Below, one piece after another: positions 1 to 6,756 of a stretch of 15,944 bases of DNA. Each line of letters starts with the position of its first letter. The stretch's first letter is position 1. Source of the DNA: Planctomycetaceae bacterium (GTDB taxonomy: Bacteria > Planctomycetota > Planctomycetia > Pirellulales > UBA1268); assembly GCA_018694455.1 (NCBI GenBank), contig JABHNP010000282.1, positions 1-15,944 of the forward strand, read 5' to 3'. The position numbers and the translations under genes were made by a program. The notes below the pieces were generated by a model, which was given only the letters and a program-made list of their open reading frames with translations, was not told the origin of the DNA and did not search any database.

Positions 1-103
1 ATGGCGCAATTTCAATTCCAGAATATCCTGATTCAGCAGCAAATTCGCAGCTTCGCTTCAACGACCAATTTCCAAATGTTTCGTTACAGATTCCATACTG
101 CAT
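1..103 (-). CDS. Sugar phosphate isomerase/epimerase, N-terminal fragment
   Basis: Seen: reading the minus strand from an ATG at 103 gives 34 codons with no stop before the window edge. The peptide starts MQYGICNETFGNW and continues with a segment containing AAESGYSGIEIAP. Known: this is the usual opening of xylose-isomerase-like TIM-barrel sugar phosphate isomerases/epimerases, where the first beta strand leads into 'ICNETF' and the second strand reads 'G(Y)xGIEIAP'. The start lies 38 bases after the stop of the Gfo/Idh/MocA gene on the same strand, so the two probably share a transcript. This pairing of dehydrogenase and isomerase is common in planctomycete sugar or inositol catabolism. A weak CGGA lies upstream of the ATG. 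The substrate cannot be told and the rest of the gene is outside the window. Confidence 0.75.
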   Translation of the reverse strand, partial: MQYGICNETFGNWSLKRSCEFAAESGYSGIEIAP

Positions 104-141
104 GTTGTAAAATCCGAGGGTGGTAAAGTATGGACGGCTAA

Positions 142-1221
142 TTAGTCGGGAATTCTCACAAATTTGCAGGTTGCAGCTGATTTGTAGCACGCTTCGATGA
201 TTGCGACCGCTTTACGGCCTTCATGACCATCAAGCTGAGGTTGTTTTCCAGCTCGCAAAGCATCGAAGAACTGTTGGAAATTTCGCGTATGGCACGAGTA
301 GTTAATTGCCATTGGGTCGGCAGCACCTCCTGTTGTGCCATTCATCTTAGAGAATTGTGAACGAATAGTATCATCTCCAGAGAGAGATTCTCTAAACTGC
401 CAGTTTACGATTTGCTCTTCTTCTACCTCGGCCGTTCCTCCACGACCACCAAATATAAAGCGTCGCAAGTTGCCAGGGAAAAGGCTTGTTGTTGCAAGTA
501 GTTGGCCGAGACCACCATTCTTGAGTTGAAGAACCGCTAGGCATGTATCTTCGACTTCAACATGTCGTCGATCATGTGATTTTAAAGCTGCAAATGCGGC
601 CACCGTTTCAACCGGATTCAAAGTTTGTGGAACGTGAGGCATCGATGCATGGGCAATCCACTGGAGAGCGTCCACGCCATGTATCGACTGATTCATTAAG
701 GCGCCGCCGCCATCAAGTGCAAGAGATCCCTGCCAGCGTCCTGCTCCGTAGTAGGTGTCATCTCGCCACCATGGGACGGCACTGGATGCGACAGCCAAAT
801 CACCAAATCGACCAGTGGCTGATGCAGCATGTACAGCTTGAAGAACCGGGTTGAATCGTTGTGGAAAGATTGCACCTAAACAGACCCCAACTTTATCAGC
901 AGCCTTGATCATGCGGTCGATTCGCCGAGTGGTGATCTCAAGGGGTTTCTCACAAAGGACGTGAACGTCTTTTCGTATCGCTTTGAGGGCTACTTCGAGG
1001 TGAGCACCTGAAGGTGTTGCAATTGTTACTACATCGGGTTTTTCACGCCGGATCATTCTGGCTGCATCCGGGTACCATGAACAGCCATGGTTCTCTGAAA
1101 AGAGGAGACCTTTTTCCTCAGTACGGCAACATGCCGAAACAAGTTCGACGGAAGGTACGTCGCCTAAAGCACGAGCATGTATCTCGGCTATCGCTCCAAT
1201 ACCGATGATCGCAACTCGCAC
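142..1221 (-). CDS. Gfo/Idh/MocA family NAD(P)-dependent oxidoreductase
   Basis: A 359-residue cytoplasmic dehydrogenase of the Gfo/Idh/MocA family, which oxidises or reduces sugars, inositols and related hydroxyl compounds using NAD(P). Seen: the N-terminal Rossmann fold begins MRVAIIGIGAIAEIHARAL, with a glycine-rich loop at residues 7-12. The family signature EKPL is at 91-94, where the lysine is catalytic in known members. The C-terminal alpha/beta domain has GGGALMNQSIHGVD at 171-184, supplying the conserved D/H of the active site (H181, D184). Length is normal for the family. The start codon is GTG at 1221; AAGGAG at 1229-1234, seven bases upstream, supports it. The next gene on the strand is a sugar phosphate isomerase/epimerase 38 bases on, suggesting a two-gene catabolic operon. 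The substrate is not predictable from sequence. Confidence 0.92.
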   Translation of the reverse strand: MRVAIIGIGAIAEIHARALGDVPSVELVSACCRTEEKGLLFSENHGCSWYPDAARMIRREKPDVVTIATPSGAHLEVALKAIRKDVHVLCEKPLEITTRRIDRMIKAADKVGVCLGAIFPQRFNPVLQAVHAASATGRFGDLAVASSAVPWWRDDTYYGAGRWQGSLALDGGGALMNQSIHGVDALQWIAHASMPHVPQTLNPVETVAAFAALKSHDRRHVEVEDTCLAVLQLKNGGLGQLLATTSLFPGNLRRFIFGGRGGTAEVEEEQIVNWQFRESLSGDDTIRSQFSKMNGTTGGAADPMAINYSCHTRNFQQFFDALRAGKQPQLDGHEGRKAVAIIEACYKSAATCKFVRIPD

Positions 1222-1381
1222 GGTTGATCTCCTTGGTTATGAATGATACGGAAAAGATTTTGTGATCTGTCTACGCAGGGTCGGAAGTAGCAAACCACTT
1301 CACCCACCAAGTTTATTTTGGCCAATAGTTTGATGAATAGAAGTAATTCGTAAATACGTCCTGAATGTGTCTGGCTATTGT

Positions 1382-1993
1382 CTATGGGCACCCATCACGA
1401 CTTCCGACTCGACGACAGCGTGGGCCGTTACAAAGTGGCCCATGTGTTCGTATTCCTGTGATTCCGACAAGATCAAACTGTGACGGTGATTGTGTTGGAT
1501 GGCACGGTGGCGGCGGCACCGTGGGGTAGAGGATTCGAGGTTCTTCGCATCGATAACGTGTATCAGAATGAGTTTGCCAATCTGAGGGGCAATCACTGCG
1601 TTGAGCTGCGAGTTGGTTGAGTCGTGATTTCGGTGTTGCGTTCGGCGCAACTTCAAAATTATTCTGATTCAGATTTACGGCGAGCTGTTGTGGAACGAAG
1701 AGGTTTGCTTGACCGGTCTTTTTAAGTTTATCGGATTGGCCATCGTTACAGAGATAACTAAAGAATGCTGTAGCATCTTTTGACCAACAAAGTGTTCTTC
1801 GTTGAACGTTCTGATGTACCATTTTTAATCCGCTCGACAGCTGTCCTAATTCTTTACGCTTCATAACGTAGTATCGGCATGCCCACGCTATCACCGCCAA
1901 AGGAAGGAGTTGGAAAGCCCGTCTTCTTTGTGGTTTCGGTGTTTGTCCGGGCTTCAAGGAGGGTTCCTTTTTCAGCGGTGGCTGACGAGGCAA
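1382..1993 (-). CDS. Doubtful hypothetical protein with possible N-terminal anchor
   Basis: A 203-codon open frame that does not lie opposite any strong gene, apart from its first 28 codons, which run antisense to the open but probably untranslated stretch ahead of the CinA/NadD fusion. It is not recognised. Seen: a Pro/Lys-rich N-terminus, an Arg cluster near residues 23-25, then a hydrophobic stretch (AFQLLPLAVIAWA, about 26-38) that could be a membrane anchor, then a polar region. Beyond about residue 125 it enters the G+C-rich patch and becomes rich in Pro, Cys and Arg, which looks less like real protein. The start would be TTG with no ribosome binding site; the first ATG is codon 44. A second minus frame (1375-1656) is open across the same patch, so a frameshifted or decayed gene is possible. 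It may equally be a chance ORF. Confidence 0.22.
   Translation of the reverse strand: MPRQPPLKKEPSLKPGQTPKPQRRRAFQLLPLAVIAWACRYYVMKRKELGQLSSGLKMVHQNVQRRTLCWSKDATAFFSYLCNDGQSDKLKKTGQANLFVPQQLAVNLNQNNFEVAPNATPKSRLNQLAAQRSDCPSDWQTHSDTRYRCEEPRILYPTVPPPPCHPTQSPSQFDLVGITGIRTHGPLCNGPRCRRVGSRDGCP
1503..1523. repeat. Perfect 7-bp inverted repeat in G+C-rich patch
   Basis: CACGGTG at 1503-1509 and its exact reverse complement CACCGTG at 1517-1523 flank a seven-base GCGGCGG loop. No T tract follows on either strand, so it is not an intrinsic terminator. It may be a hairpin or a protein-binding site, or merely part of the patch around it. Confidence 0.3.
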
Positions 1994-2059
1994 ACTAGGT
2001 TGTTCAGTGGACTGTTCCTTGGACAGGATTTTCTAGTTAGCTATTTCTTACGGTCTGTC

Positions 2060-3235
2060 ATGTCTTCCCATGTTCTTCAATCTCCGGTTGGCTTGTTACA
2101 GCATGCGGGTGCACAAATTGTCCTCATCGTGTCGGGTGGCGGTACCCAGGTTATTCCGAAACTGCTCGCTGAGGGGGGGGCAAGTGGAATCATGCTCGAG
2201 GCTCTCGTCCCCTATGCAAGATCAGCTATAAGGGAACTGTTGGGTAGCGAGCCAGGAACCTATTGTAGTGATCGGACGGTGAGGCAAATGGCCGTCGCTG
2301 GATGGCAGCGTAGTATCAAACTTTCAAATGAAGTTACAAATAATGTTGGAGTCGCAGCGACAGCAAGTTTACGAGCAGGGAATCAAAAGCGAGGTCAGCA
2401 TAGAATTCATGTCGCAACGCACCATATTCAAGGAACTCGTACGGCGACGCTGCAACTCACAAAGAATTTAAGGAGCAGGTCGGAAGAAGAGCATATTGCA
2501 GCATTGCTGTGTCTTGATGTACTGGTCGGTACGTTCATCGAAAAGAAAGAATGTCCATGGCGCACGGAGTTAAAGTCACTCCTTGTGGAAGGTGAAGACA
2601 TTGTGCGTGAACAGTACATGCCACCAAATTCTTGGCAAAGGTTATTTAGTGGCGATGAGCTTGCGATACCTGTTGAAACAAATGTCCCAACCGAATCACG
2701 CCGTATTTCAGAAAAAACACAGGATAGGCTTATCTTTTCTGGATCGTTTGCGCCGCTGCACGACGGTCATCTAGCGATGGCTCATCTTGCTGAGGAAATT
2801 GCAGAGCGTCCAGTGGAGTGGGAATTATCCGTAAGTAATGTAGATAAGCCTATGCTGGACTACATTGAGATTCTGCGGAGGGCTGAGCAATTCAAAGGGA
2901 AAAGACTCTGGTTGTCGCGAGCCCCCACATTCATCGAAAAAATTCAAGCATTTCCCCAGTCTACATTTGTGATGGGAGCGGATACCTATCGGCGACTCAC
3001 GGACTTAAAATACTACGGTGGTTCGCAGCAACAACTGCATAGTGCAATGCAGACAATCTGCCGGAAAGCACGGGGCTTGATTGTGTTTGGTAGAGTTCAA
3101 AATGGGGAATTCGAAAATCCGGCAGACTTCAATGTGCCAACACTACTTCGAGAAGTGACATACTTTGTTTCAGAGCGTGAGTTTCGAATAGATATCTCAA
3201 GCAGTCATATTCGGGCAAACAAAAAATGGTCTTGA
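2060..3235 (+). CDS. CinA-C-like / NadD-like nucleotidyltransferase fusion protein
   Basis: A 391-residue two-domain protein. Seen: residues about 10-160 resemble the CinA C-terminal (PncC, NMN amidohydrolase) fold, with VSGGGT at 24-29 where PncC has ESC(T/S)GG, PYARSA at 51-56, and a VGVAATASL...RGQHRIHV stretch at 97-118 where PncC has TGIAGP. Residues about 223-391 are a nucleotidyltransferase domain of the NadD type: SGSFAPLHDGHLAM (227-240, the HxGH nucleotide-binding motif), FVMGADTYRRL (303-313) and ISSSHIR at 379-385. Known: PncC converts nicotinamide mononucleotide to nicotinate mononucleotide, and NadD adenylates the latter. Inference: the fusion may act in NAD salvage, but the CinA half has lost canonical motifs and could be regulatory. 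The start at 2060 was chosen because the domain begins just after it; the frame is open 50 codons further up, but that sequence looks non-coding. No clear Shine-Dalgarno precedes it. Confidence 0.85.
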   Translation: MSSHVLQSPVGLLQHAGAQIVLIVSGGGTQVIPKLLAEGGASGIMLEALVPYARSAIRELLGSEPGTYCSDRTVRQMAVAGWQRSIKLSNEVTNNVGVAATASLRAGNQKRGQHRIHVATHHIQGTRTATLQLTKNLRSRSEEEHIAALLCLDVLVGTFIEKKECPWRTELKSLLVEGEDIVREQYMPPNSWQRLFSGDELAIPVETNVPTESRRISEKTQDRLIFSGSFAPLHDGHLAMAHLAEEIAERPVEWELSVSNVDKPMLDYIEILRRAEQFKGKRLWLSRAPTFIEKIQAFPQSTFVMGADTYRRLTDLKYYGGSQQQLHSAMQTICRKARGLIVFGRVQNGEFENPADFNVPTLLREVTYFVSEREFRIDISSSHIRANKKWS

Positions 3236-3576
3236 AAAACTAGTGTTCACGAGAGAGGTCTCGCTGTACTCAATTTTGTCAGGGAGCTCTAGAGCATAGT
3301 TTCCGGGGAACGCCAAGACGTTTTGAAAACTATCAATATGGAAGTTGTTTCATTCATATAGTTAGTGGTCAATCGATAAGCCTTCAGGAGGTGAGACACA
3401 ATCCGTACTAGTCTTCTGCCGGTGCGGAGCTTCACTTGTGGCAGTACAGACGATTATGGTTAGAGAGAGGGCCTCAATTAAGTCAGGAAGGCATCTTGTA
3501 GATTCTAGAAAGAATAGGTTGTCGCCAATCCATTAAATAAGCGAGAGATCGAGCGATGCTGTTTGATGCTGGCGAT
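3236..3576. other. Intergenic region between convergent genes
   Basis: About 340 bases between the ends of two convergent genes. No ORF of any quality is seen. A small hairpin (CGAGA 3250-3254 / TCTCG 3259-3263) follows the fusion gene, but no T tract comes right after it, so it is at best a weak terminator. A strong Shine-Dalgarno-like AGGAGGTGA at 3386-3394 has no ATG, GTG or TTG at a fitting distance that opens a useful frame. Nothing else is recognised. Confidence 0.5.
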
Positions 3577-3858
3577 CTACTCTTCGATCTGTATCTCTTC
3601 GACCTGTGCCGAATTCTGCTTCTGTCGATTTTTAAATACAATTAAAAGTGCAACCCAAAACCCAAGAAATGCTCCTACGCAGGCGAGAACGATCAATGGA
3701 CGCCTAGGATCATGATTGAGAGAGTAAGCGCCTATCGCCTGAGCTATTCCCCAGACAATAAGACCTCCAAAGATCCAACGGATAAGGATTTTGGATCCTG
3801 GAGGATTAGAACGGGGGATCTTGCCTGCGCTGGAAGAATGCTTGAGAGAATCGACCAT
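3577..3858 (-). CDS. Small membrane protein with two predicted helices
   Basis: Not recognised as a named family. From the ATG at 3858 it is 93 residues: a polar Ser/Lys/Pro-rich N-terminus of about 25 residues, a first hydrophobic helix (WIFGGLIVWGIAQAIGAY, about 28-45), a short charged loop with DPRRP, a second helix (LIVLACVGAFLGFWVALLIVF, about 55-75), then a charged tail with KNRQKQ and an acidic end. The architecture suggests an inner-membrane hairpin protein. The start is uncertain: the frame stays open to a TTG at 3903 (15 more codons), with a GTG at 3882 between, and none has a clear ribosome binding site. Upstream on the minus strand lie two 13-bp direct repeats and a strong terminator, which may control it. 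Confidence 0.6.
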   Translation of the reverse strand: MVDSLKHSSSAGKIPRSNPPGSKILIRWIFGGLIVWGIAQAIGAYSLNHDPRRPLIVLACVGAFLGFWVALLIVFKNRQKQNSAQVEEIQIEE

Positions 3859-3923
3859 TGGTTCAATAGTTTTGTTTTCCACGAGAGATTCTGAGTATGA
3901 CAAAAAGTCTCATTTAAATGCTA

Positions 3924-3953
3924 TTAAGACTCTTGGGTTGTTAAGACTCTTGG
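3924..3953. repeat. Two 13-bp direct repeats, period 17
   Basis: TTAAGACTCTTGG occurs exactly at 3924-3936 and again at 3941-3953, separated by GTTG. The pair lies 20-50 bases upstream of the TTG start candidate of the small membrane protein, or 65-95 upstream of its ATG. The placement is that of an operator for a regulator binding as a direct-repeat dimer, but no regulator is identified. Confidence 0.6.
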
Positions 3954-4011
3954 ATAGTGTACCGGCCGCGTGTGCATTTATGACAGGGAGTGCCTCAAAG
4001 TAGGACGGCGC

Positions 4012-4076
4012 AAAAAAAAAAGGCCCCCGGAAAGGCTTAGGTCCCAGGGGGGCGGAGAACCTGAGCCATTTCCGGG
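4012..4076 (-). terminator. Strong intrinsic terminator, minus strand
   Basis: A long stem pairs 4026-4042 with 4059-4076: 16 Watson-Crick pairs, one non-canonical pair (4038/4063) and one bulged base (4068), closing a 16-base G-rich loop. Read on the minus strand it is followed, after four bases, by ten consecutive T (4021 down to 4012), a textbook rho-independent terminator. No minus-strand gene lies directly upstream of it (the next genes to the right are plus strand), so it must end an unannotated short RNA, attenuate the leader of the small membrane protein gene, or block antisense transcription. The 4038/4063 pair is a U-G wobble if read as plus-strand RNA and an A-C mismatch if read as minus. 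Confidence 0.75.
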
Positions 4077-4360
4077 AGCGATTGGACGTTAAGGACTGGA
4101 TGTCGAAGTACTGAGTTTTTTGTGCCGATAGCTCTATTCTGCTGAAAAAATCTGATTCGACTTTATATTCCCTTCTCTATTTCAGATGGTGGGACGGTAA
4201 TTACGCAACGTTTCATGGGTCAAGAGTGATTTTATGAATGGGGTGTCGTGTCTCTGGAATACGAATTAGTTTTCTGAGAAAATGCCATGATTTTTCGTTA
4301 TCGCTCTACAATATGAAGGCATGTCGAAAAGAATCATTGTTCAAACTAAGGATGTTTCCT

Positions 4361-4990
4361 ATGTCACCCAGCCAGCCAATCACCTCTCCTCGATCTATCA
4401 TTCCAGGTTCTGGTAGTCCGCCTACCCCAACTGCTTGGCAGTCTGCTTTTAGTAGTGCACTTCCATATGAAGAATTTCTCAACGAGTATGCAACTGCTGA
4501 AAACAAAAAGAAGTGGGAGGCTGCTCGCTCACATGTTTCTCTGAATTCCGACCATCAACGGGTGCTCGAAGGCTTTGTTCGTCGAATGCCAGTCATGGTC
4601 CTCACCGGAGCGTGGTGCGGTGATTGTGCAAGTCAATGTCCCATATTTAAACATTTTTCGGATGCCACATCTTGCATCGATTTGCGATTTTTAGACCGTG
4701 ATGCACAGCCAGAGATAGCCGCCCATTTGACTGTTTGTGGTGGTCAGCGAGTGCCTGTAGCAATTTTCTTCAGTGAAGATTTTTTTCCAATTGTTACACA
4801 TGGTGACCGCACTCTCTCAGCATATCGAATGGCAATAGCTGAGCATGCAGGTTCAAGTTGCTCCACAGGTATTATTCAACCAAGTGAAGAAGCGTTGCAG
4901 TCTGTTGTGAGTGACTGGCTCGATGTTTTTGAGCGAGTCCAACTCATCCTTAGGTTATCTGGTCGGTTGAGAAAAATTCATAATGATTGA
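4361..4990 (+). CDS. Thioredoxin-like protein with WCGDC motif
   Basis: A 209-residue protein with a thioredoxin fold and no signal peptide, so probably cytoplasmic. Seen: a helical N-terminal part (WQSAFSSALPYEEFLNEYA, about 26-44), then a strand ending in LTGAWCGDCASQCP at 81-94, giving the CxxC pair C86/C89 plus C93. The strand LRFLDRD follows at 108-114. RVP at 130-132 supplies the cis-proline opposite the CxxC, and C126 is just before it. The C-terminus (DWLDVFERVQLILRLSGRLRKIHND) is helical. Known: such WCGDC proteins are thiol-disulfide oxidoreductases of the thioredoxin superfamily; this long-N-terminus form is seen in planctomycetes. The start at 4361 is fixed by AAGGA at 4348-4352, eight bases upstream; the longer open frame from 4238 is not needed by the fold. 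The next gene starts 32 bases on, probably in the same operon. Confidence 0.85.
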   Translation: MSPSQPITSPRSIIPGSGSPPTPTAWQSAFSSALPYEEFLNEYATAENKKKWEAARSHVSLNSDHQRVLEGFVRRMPVMVLTGAWCGDCASQCPIFKHFSDATSCIDLRFLDRDAQPEIAAHLTVCGGQRVPVAIFFSEDFFPIVTHGDRTLSAYRMAIAEHAGSSCSTGIIQPSEEALQSVVSDWLDVFERVQLILRLSGRLRKIHND

Positions 4991-5022
4991 GTTGTCTTAA
5001 ATCTGAAAATGAGAGAAGGATC

Positions 5023-5355
5023 ATGACAAGCCGTGAACGTTGGACAGTGTACCCACTTCTTTTTCTTGCTATAGGGCTGGCAATTCGTCCTGGTGAATCT
5101 GAATTTGAAATAAATACTGAAGTTCTCTCGTCTTCTCAGGTTCGGTGCCGCGAGCTACTCATTGAGTCTGATGATGGAACTGTTTTGATCCACATGGGCC
5201 GTGTGGTTGAGGGCGGTGGTGGTCGTATTGAAGTCAAAGATTCATCTGGAGAAAACACTGTGGCTATAGGAGCGAGGCCAGGCGAGTCATTCGGGAGAGT
5301 TGAATTCTTTGACGATGAAGGTCGTCTTCGCTCTGTTTTGGATGGTCTCGACTAG
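5023..5355 (+). CDS. Small secreted or membrane-anchored beta-strand protein
   Basis: A 110-residue protein with no named function. Seen: an N-terminal hydrophobic segment (VYPLLFLAIGLAI, about 9-21) after a charged start (MTSRERW), fitting a signal anchor. The rest is made of short repeated strand-turn units: 'LLIESDDGTVLIHMG', 'GRIEVKDSSGENTVAIG', 'GRVEFFDDEGRLRSVL'. This 'D-x-G' strand repeat resembles small planctomycete proteins whose units read like 'I-x-D-x-D-G-x-x-x-x-x-L'; I infer an extracytoplasmic beta-solenoid-like stack. The ATG at 5023 was chosen because it precedes the signal-like segment; AAGGA at 5016-5020 is only two bases away, so the site is imperfect. A TTG 12 codons upstream (4987) is also open. 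It lies 32 bases after the thioredoxin-like gene, suggesting joint transcription. Confidence 0.65.
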   Translation: MTSRERWTVYPLLFLAIGLAIRPGESEFEINTEVLSSSQVRCRELLIESDDGTVLIHMGRVVEGGGGRIEVKDSSGENTVAIGARPGESFGRVEFFDDEGRLRSVLDGLD

Positions 5356-5755
5356 TGGAAAGCTTTTTACGCGAGTTCGCTGTTCGTGCTTGCAAGAATT
5401 CACGAGAGGAAAATGCTGTTTAAGAGTACAAGGTTTAAAGACGAACAATTTTTGGAGACGAATAAGGTTTTTTTTGAGAAAATCGGTTCCCAATAGCCTG
5501 TAGATTTTTGTTGGTGGTTCTACGAACGCCCCAGTTCACCTTGCCACGGCAAACGACAGTGAGTTCAAAAAGTCGCGAGGCTCGTACAGATACGTCGAGC
5601 ACTCACCTCTCTCGCTAATGATGACTACAAGGAAGTGTTAGGCAAGGCGGCACGAAATACGAAACGGTCAGCGTCGGTCGGTAGCCATCAGAGGCCGTCA
5701 CAGGAAACGGGGTCTAAAGAAAACCCCGTAAACGCGAACACTACAAAACAAACAG
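5356..5755. other. Intergenic region, little recognisable
   Basis: About 400 bases between the small beta-strand protein and tRNA-Arg. A run of eight T at 5468-5475 on the plus strand could end the 4361-5355 operon, but no convincing stem precedes it. Only the hairpin next to the tRNA (5707-5729) is persuasive. The plus-strand frame from 5635 to 5859 contains the antisense of the tRNA and is not a gene. Confidence 0.45.
5701..5729 (-). terminator. Probable terminator downstream of tRNA-Arg
   Basis: On the minus strand, 27 bases past the tRNA 3' end, ACGGGGT and ACCCCGT form a perfect 7-bp stem (5729-5723 with 5713-5707) around a nine-base A/T-rich loop, followed by TTCCTG. The T tract is short, so the call is moderate. 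Confidence 0.45.
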
Positions 5756-5829
<74 letters not shown>

Positions 5830-5871
5830 ATTAGCTTTAGTGTACCAAGCGCGGGCTGAGTCTGCGATGGG

Positions 5872-5988
5872 CTATTCGTAAGGTTCAAGACCAACTTCAT
5901 TCGGCATTGTTTTGGGGGTTAAGTTGACCGGATCTGTTTTGTGAGGCACCATATAGACTAGGCGTTTTTTCTCTTGCCTTACGGGCAT
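5872..5988 (-). CDS. Possible 38-residue small protein
   Basis: An ATG at 5988 opens 38 codons ending at TAG (5872-5874). The peptide begins MPVRQEKKRLVYMV and ends MPNEVGLEPYE: basic at the start, Pro/Thr-rich in the middle, acidic at the end. It is not recognised. In its favour, the composition is protein-like, it does not lie opposite a strong gene, and it sits in a gap between tRNA-Arg and the FHA gene. Against it, there is no good ribosome binding site and only 30 bases separate it from the divergent FHA start, leaving little promoter room. The open frame continues upstream to 6156, opposite the FHA gene, but that part is shadow. Confidence 0.3.
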   Translation of the reverse strand: MPVRQEKKRLVYMVPHKTDPVNLTPKTMPNEVGLEPYE

Positions 5989-6018
5989 GCTACCGCTTTT
6001 ATCCAACGTTTTTTTGCC

Positions 6019-6693
6019 ATGTCTAATGTTACCCTTCGGGTGCTCCACGGTGCTGATCGAGGGAAAATTTACAGTGACGTTGGCACCCCTATTACTGTCG
6101 GACGGGAGGAGGGGAATACGATTCAGCTTAATGATGAACGAATTAGTCGTTATCATCTAAAACTTCAAGCTGATCACGCAAAAATTGTGTTAACAGACCT
6201 CGACAGTACGAATGGAACAAAAGTCAATGGTGAGGAAATTCATGTTCGCATAGTACGCGATGGTGATATGATAGCGGTCGGTCGATCAGTGTTATTGATT
6301 GGTTCGCATAGTGACATAGATCGTCGTATTGCTGATATTGCTTCGAAAATGCCTGGTGATGACCAAGGTCGTGCTCGTGCAATGCAGGAGCGGCTAGAGC
6401 GTGCTTCAAAGCATCAATCAGACATTATCGAAGATCTTGGTGATGCGAAGTTGCCGCTGCTGCCGAGCGGCCCACCGCCTCTGCCTGAGCAGTTGAGTCC
6501 TGCACAGTCAGCGGAACTCTGTGAGTTGCTTGATTATGTTCAAGCTATACTAAGGGAAACAATGGAGGGGGCAGTAATGCGTCCTGGGCATGAGAAAGTT
6601 GAAATAGATTTCGCGCCATGGCAAGGTCTACTTGATCTGCAGGCAAGTCTTGCTGAAATGTTAAGGCAAATTGGCGAACCTGCGTCAGACTGA
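6019..6693 (+). CDS. FHA-domain protein
   Basis: A 224-residue cytoplasmic protein with an N-terminal forkhead-associated domain, which binds phosphothreonine peptides. Seen: residues about 4-95 carry the FHA hallmarks: VGRE at 27-30 (G28, R29), RISRYHLKL at 41-49 (S43, R44, H46) and DLDSTNGTKVNG at 60-71 (N65, G66). These are the phosphopeptide-contacting residues, so binding is probably intact. After it comes a charged helical stretch (about 96-142), a Pro-rich hinge (LPLLPSGPPPLPEQL, 145-159) and a helical C-terminal region with no recognised domain. The ATG at 6019 is preferred over the TTG at 5974 because the fold begins right after it; no clear Shine-Dalgarno is visible. Known: planctomycetes have many FHA proteins and Ser/Thr kinases. 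dnaE starts 63 bases on, so co-transcription is likely, though a functional link is only inference. Confidence 0.9.
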   Translation: MSNVTLRVLHGADRGKIYSDVGTPITVGREEGNTIQLNDERISRYHLKLQADHAKIVLTDLDSTNGTKVNGEEIHVRIVRDGDMIAVGRSVLLIGSHSDIDRRIADIASKMPGDDQGRARAMQERLERASKHQSDIIEDLGDAKLPLLPSGPPPLPEQLSPAQSAELCELLDYVQAILRETMEGAVMRPGHEKVEIDFAPWQGLLDLQASLAEMLRQIGEPASD

Positions 6694-6756
6694 GTTCATT
6701 TTTAGGAAATTTTTATTTGGATAGCCTCCTCGCGACGCCCATGGAAGAGCACGCTG

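Larger units (their letters stand above)
1222..2059. other. Long stretch with no secure gene
   Basis: About 840 bases lie between the start of the oxidoreductase (minus) and the start chosen for the CinA/NadD fusion (plus). No RNA gene is recognisable. Two things stand out. A patch at about 1380-1640 is richer in G+C than its flanks and is open in more than one minus frame. A 203-codon minus-strand ORF of doubtful status runs from 1993 to 1382. The AAGGAG that serves the oxidoreductase lies at its left edge. No good consensus promoter was found for either flanking gene. Confidence 0.5.
3904..4360. other. Regulatory-looking intergenic region
   Basis: About 457 bases between the divergent starts of the small membrane protein (minus) and the thioredoxin-like protein (plus). 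It contains the tandem 13-bp repeats at 3924-3953 and the minus-strand terminator hairpin at 4012-4076. On the minus strand, TATAAA near 4166 could be a -10 element for a short transcript ending at the terminator, but no fitting -35 was seen. The open frame upstream of 4361 on the plus strand (from 4238) has no protein-like character. Confidence 0.5.

Noticed and set aside
1910..2059. 50-codon N-terminal extension of the CinA/NadD fusion
   Set aside because: The frame is open, but the sequence has no protein-like or signal-like character and the CinA-type domain begins just after the ATG at 2060.
3386..3470. Possible short gene behind the strong AGGAGGTGA
   Set aside because: No ATG, GTG or TTG at a suitable distance opens more than a few codons; only a rare ATC start would give about 20 residues.
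4022..4080. SRP (4.5S) or other known structured RNA at the long hairpin
   Set aside because: The conserved SRP apical motif with GGAAG and AGCAG internal loops is not present, and the hairpin with T tract is explained by a terminator.
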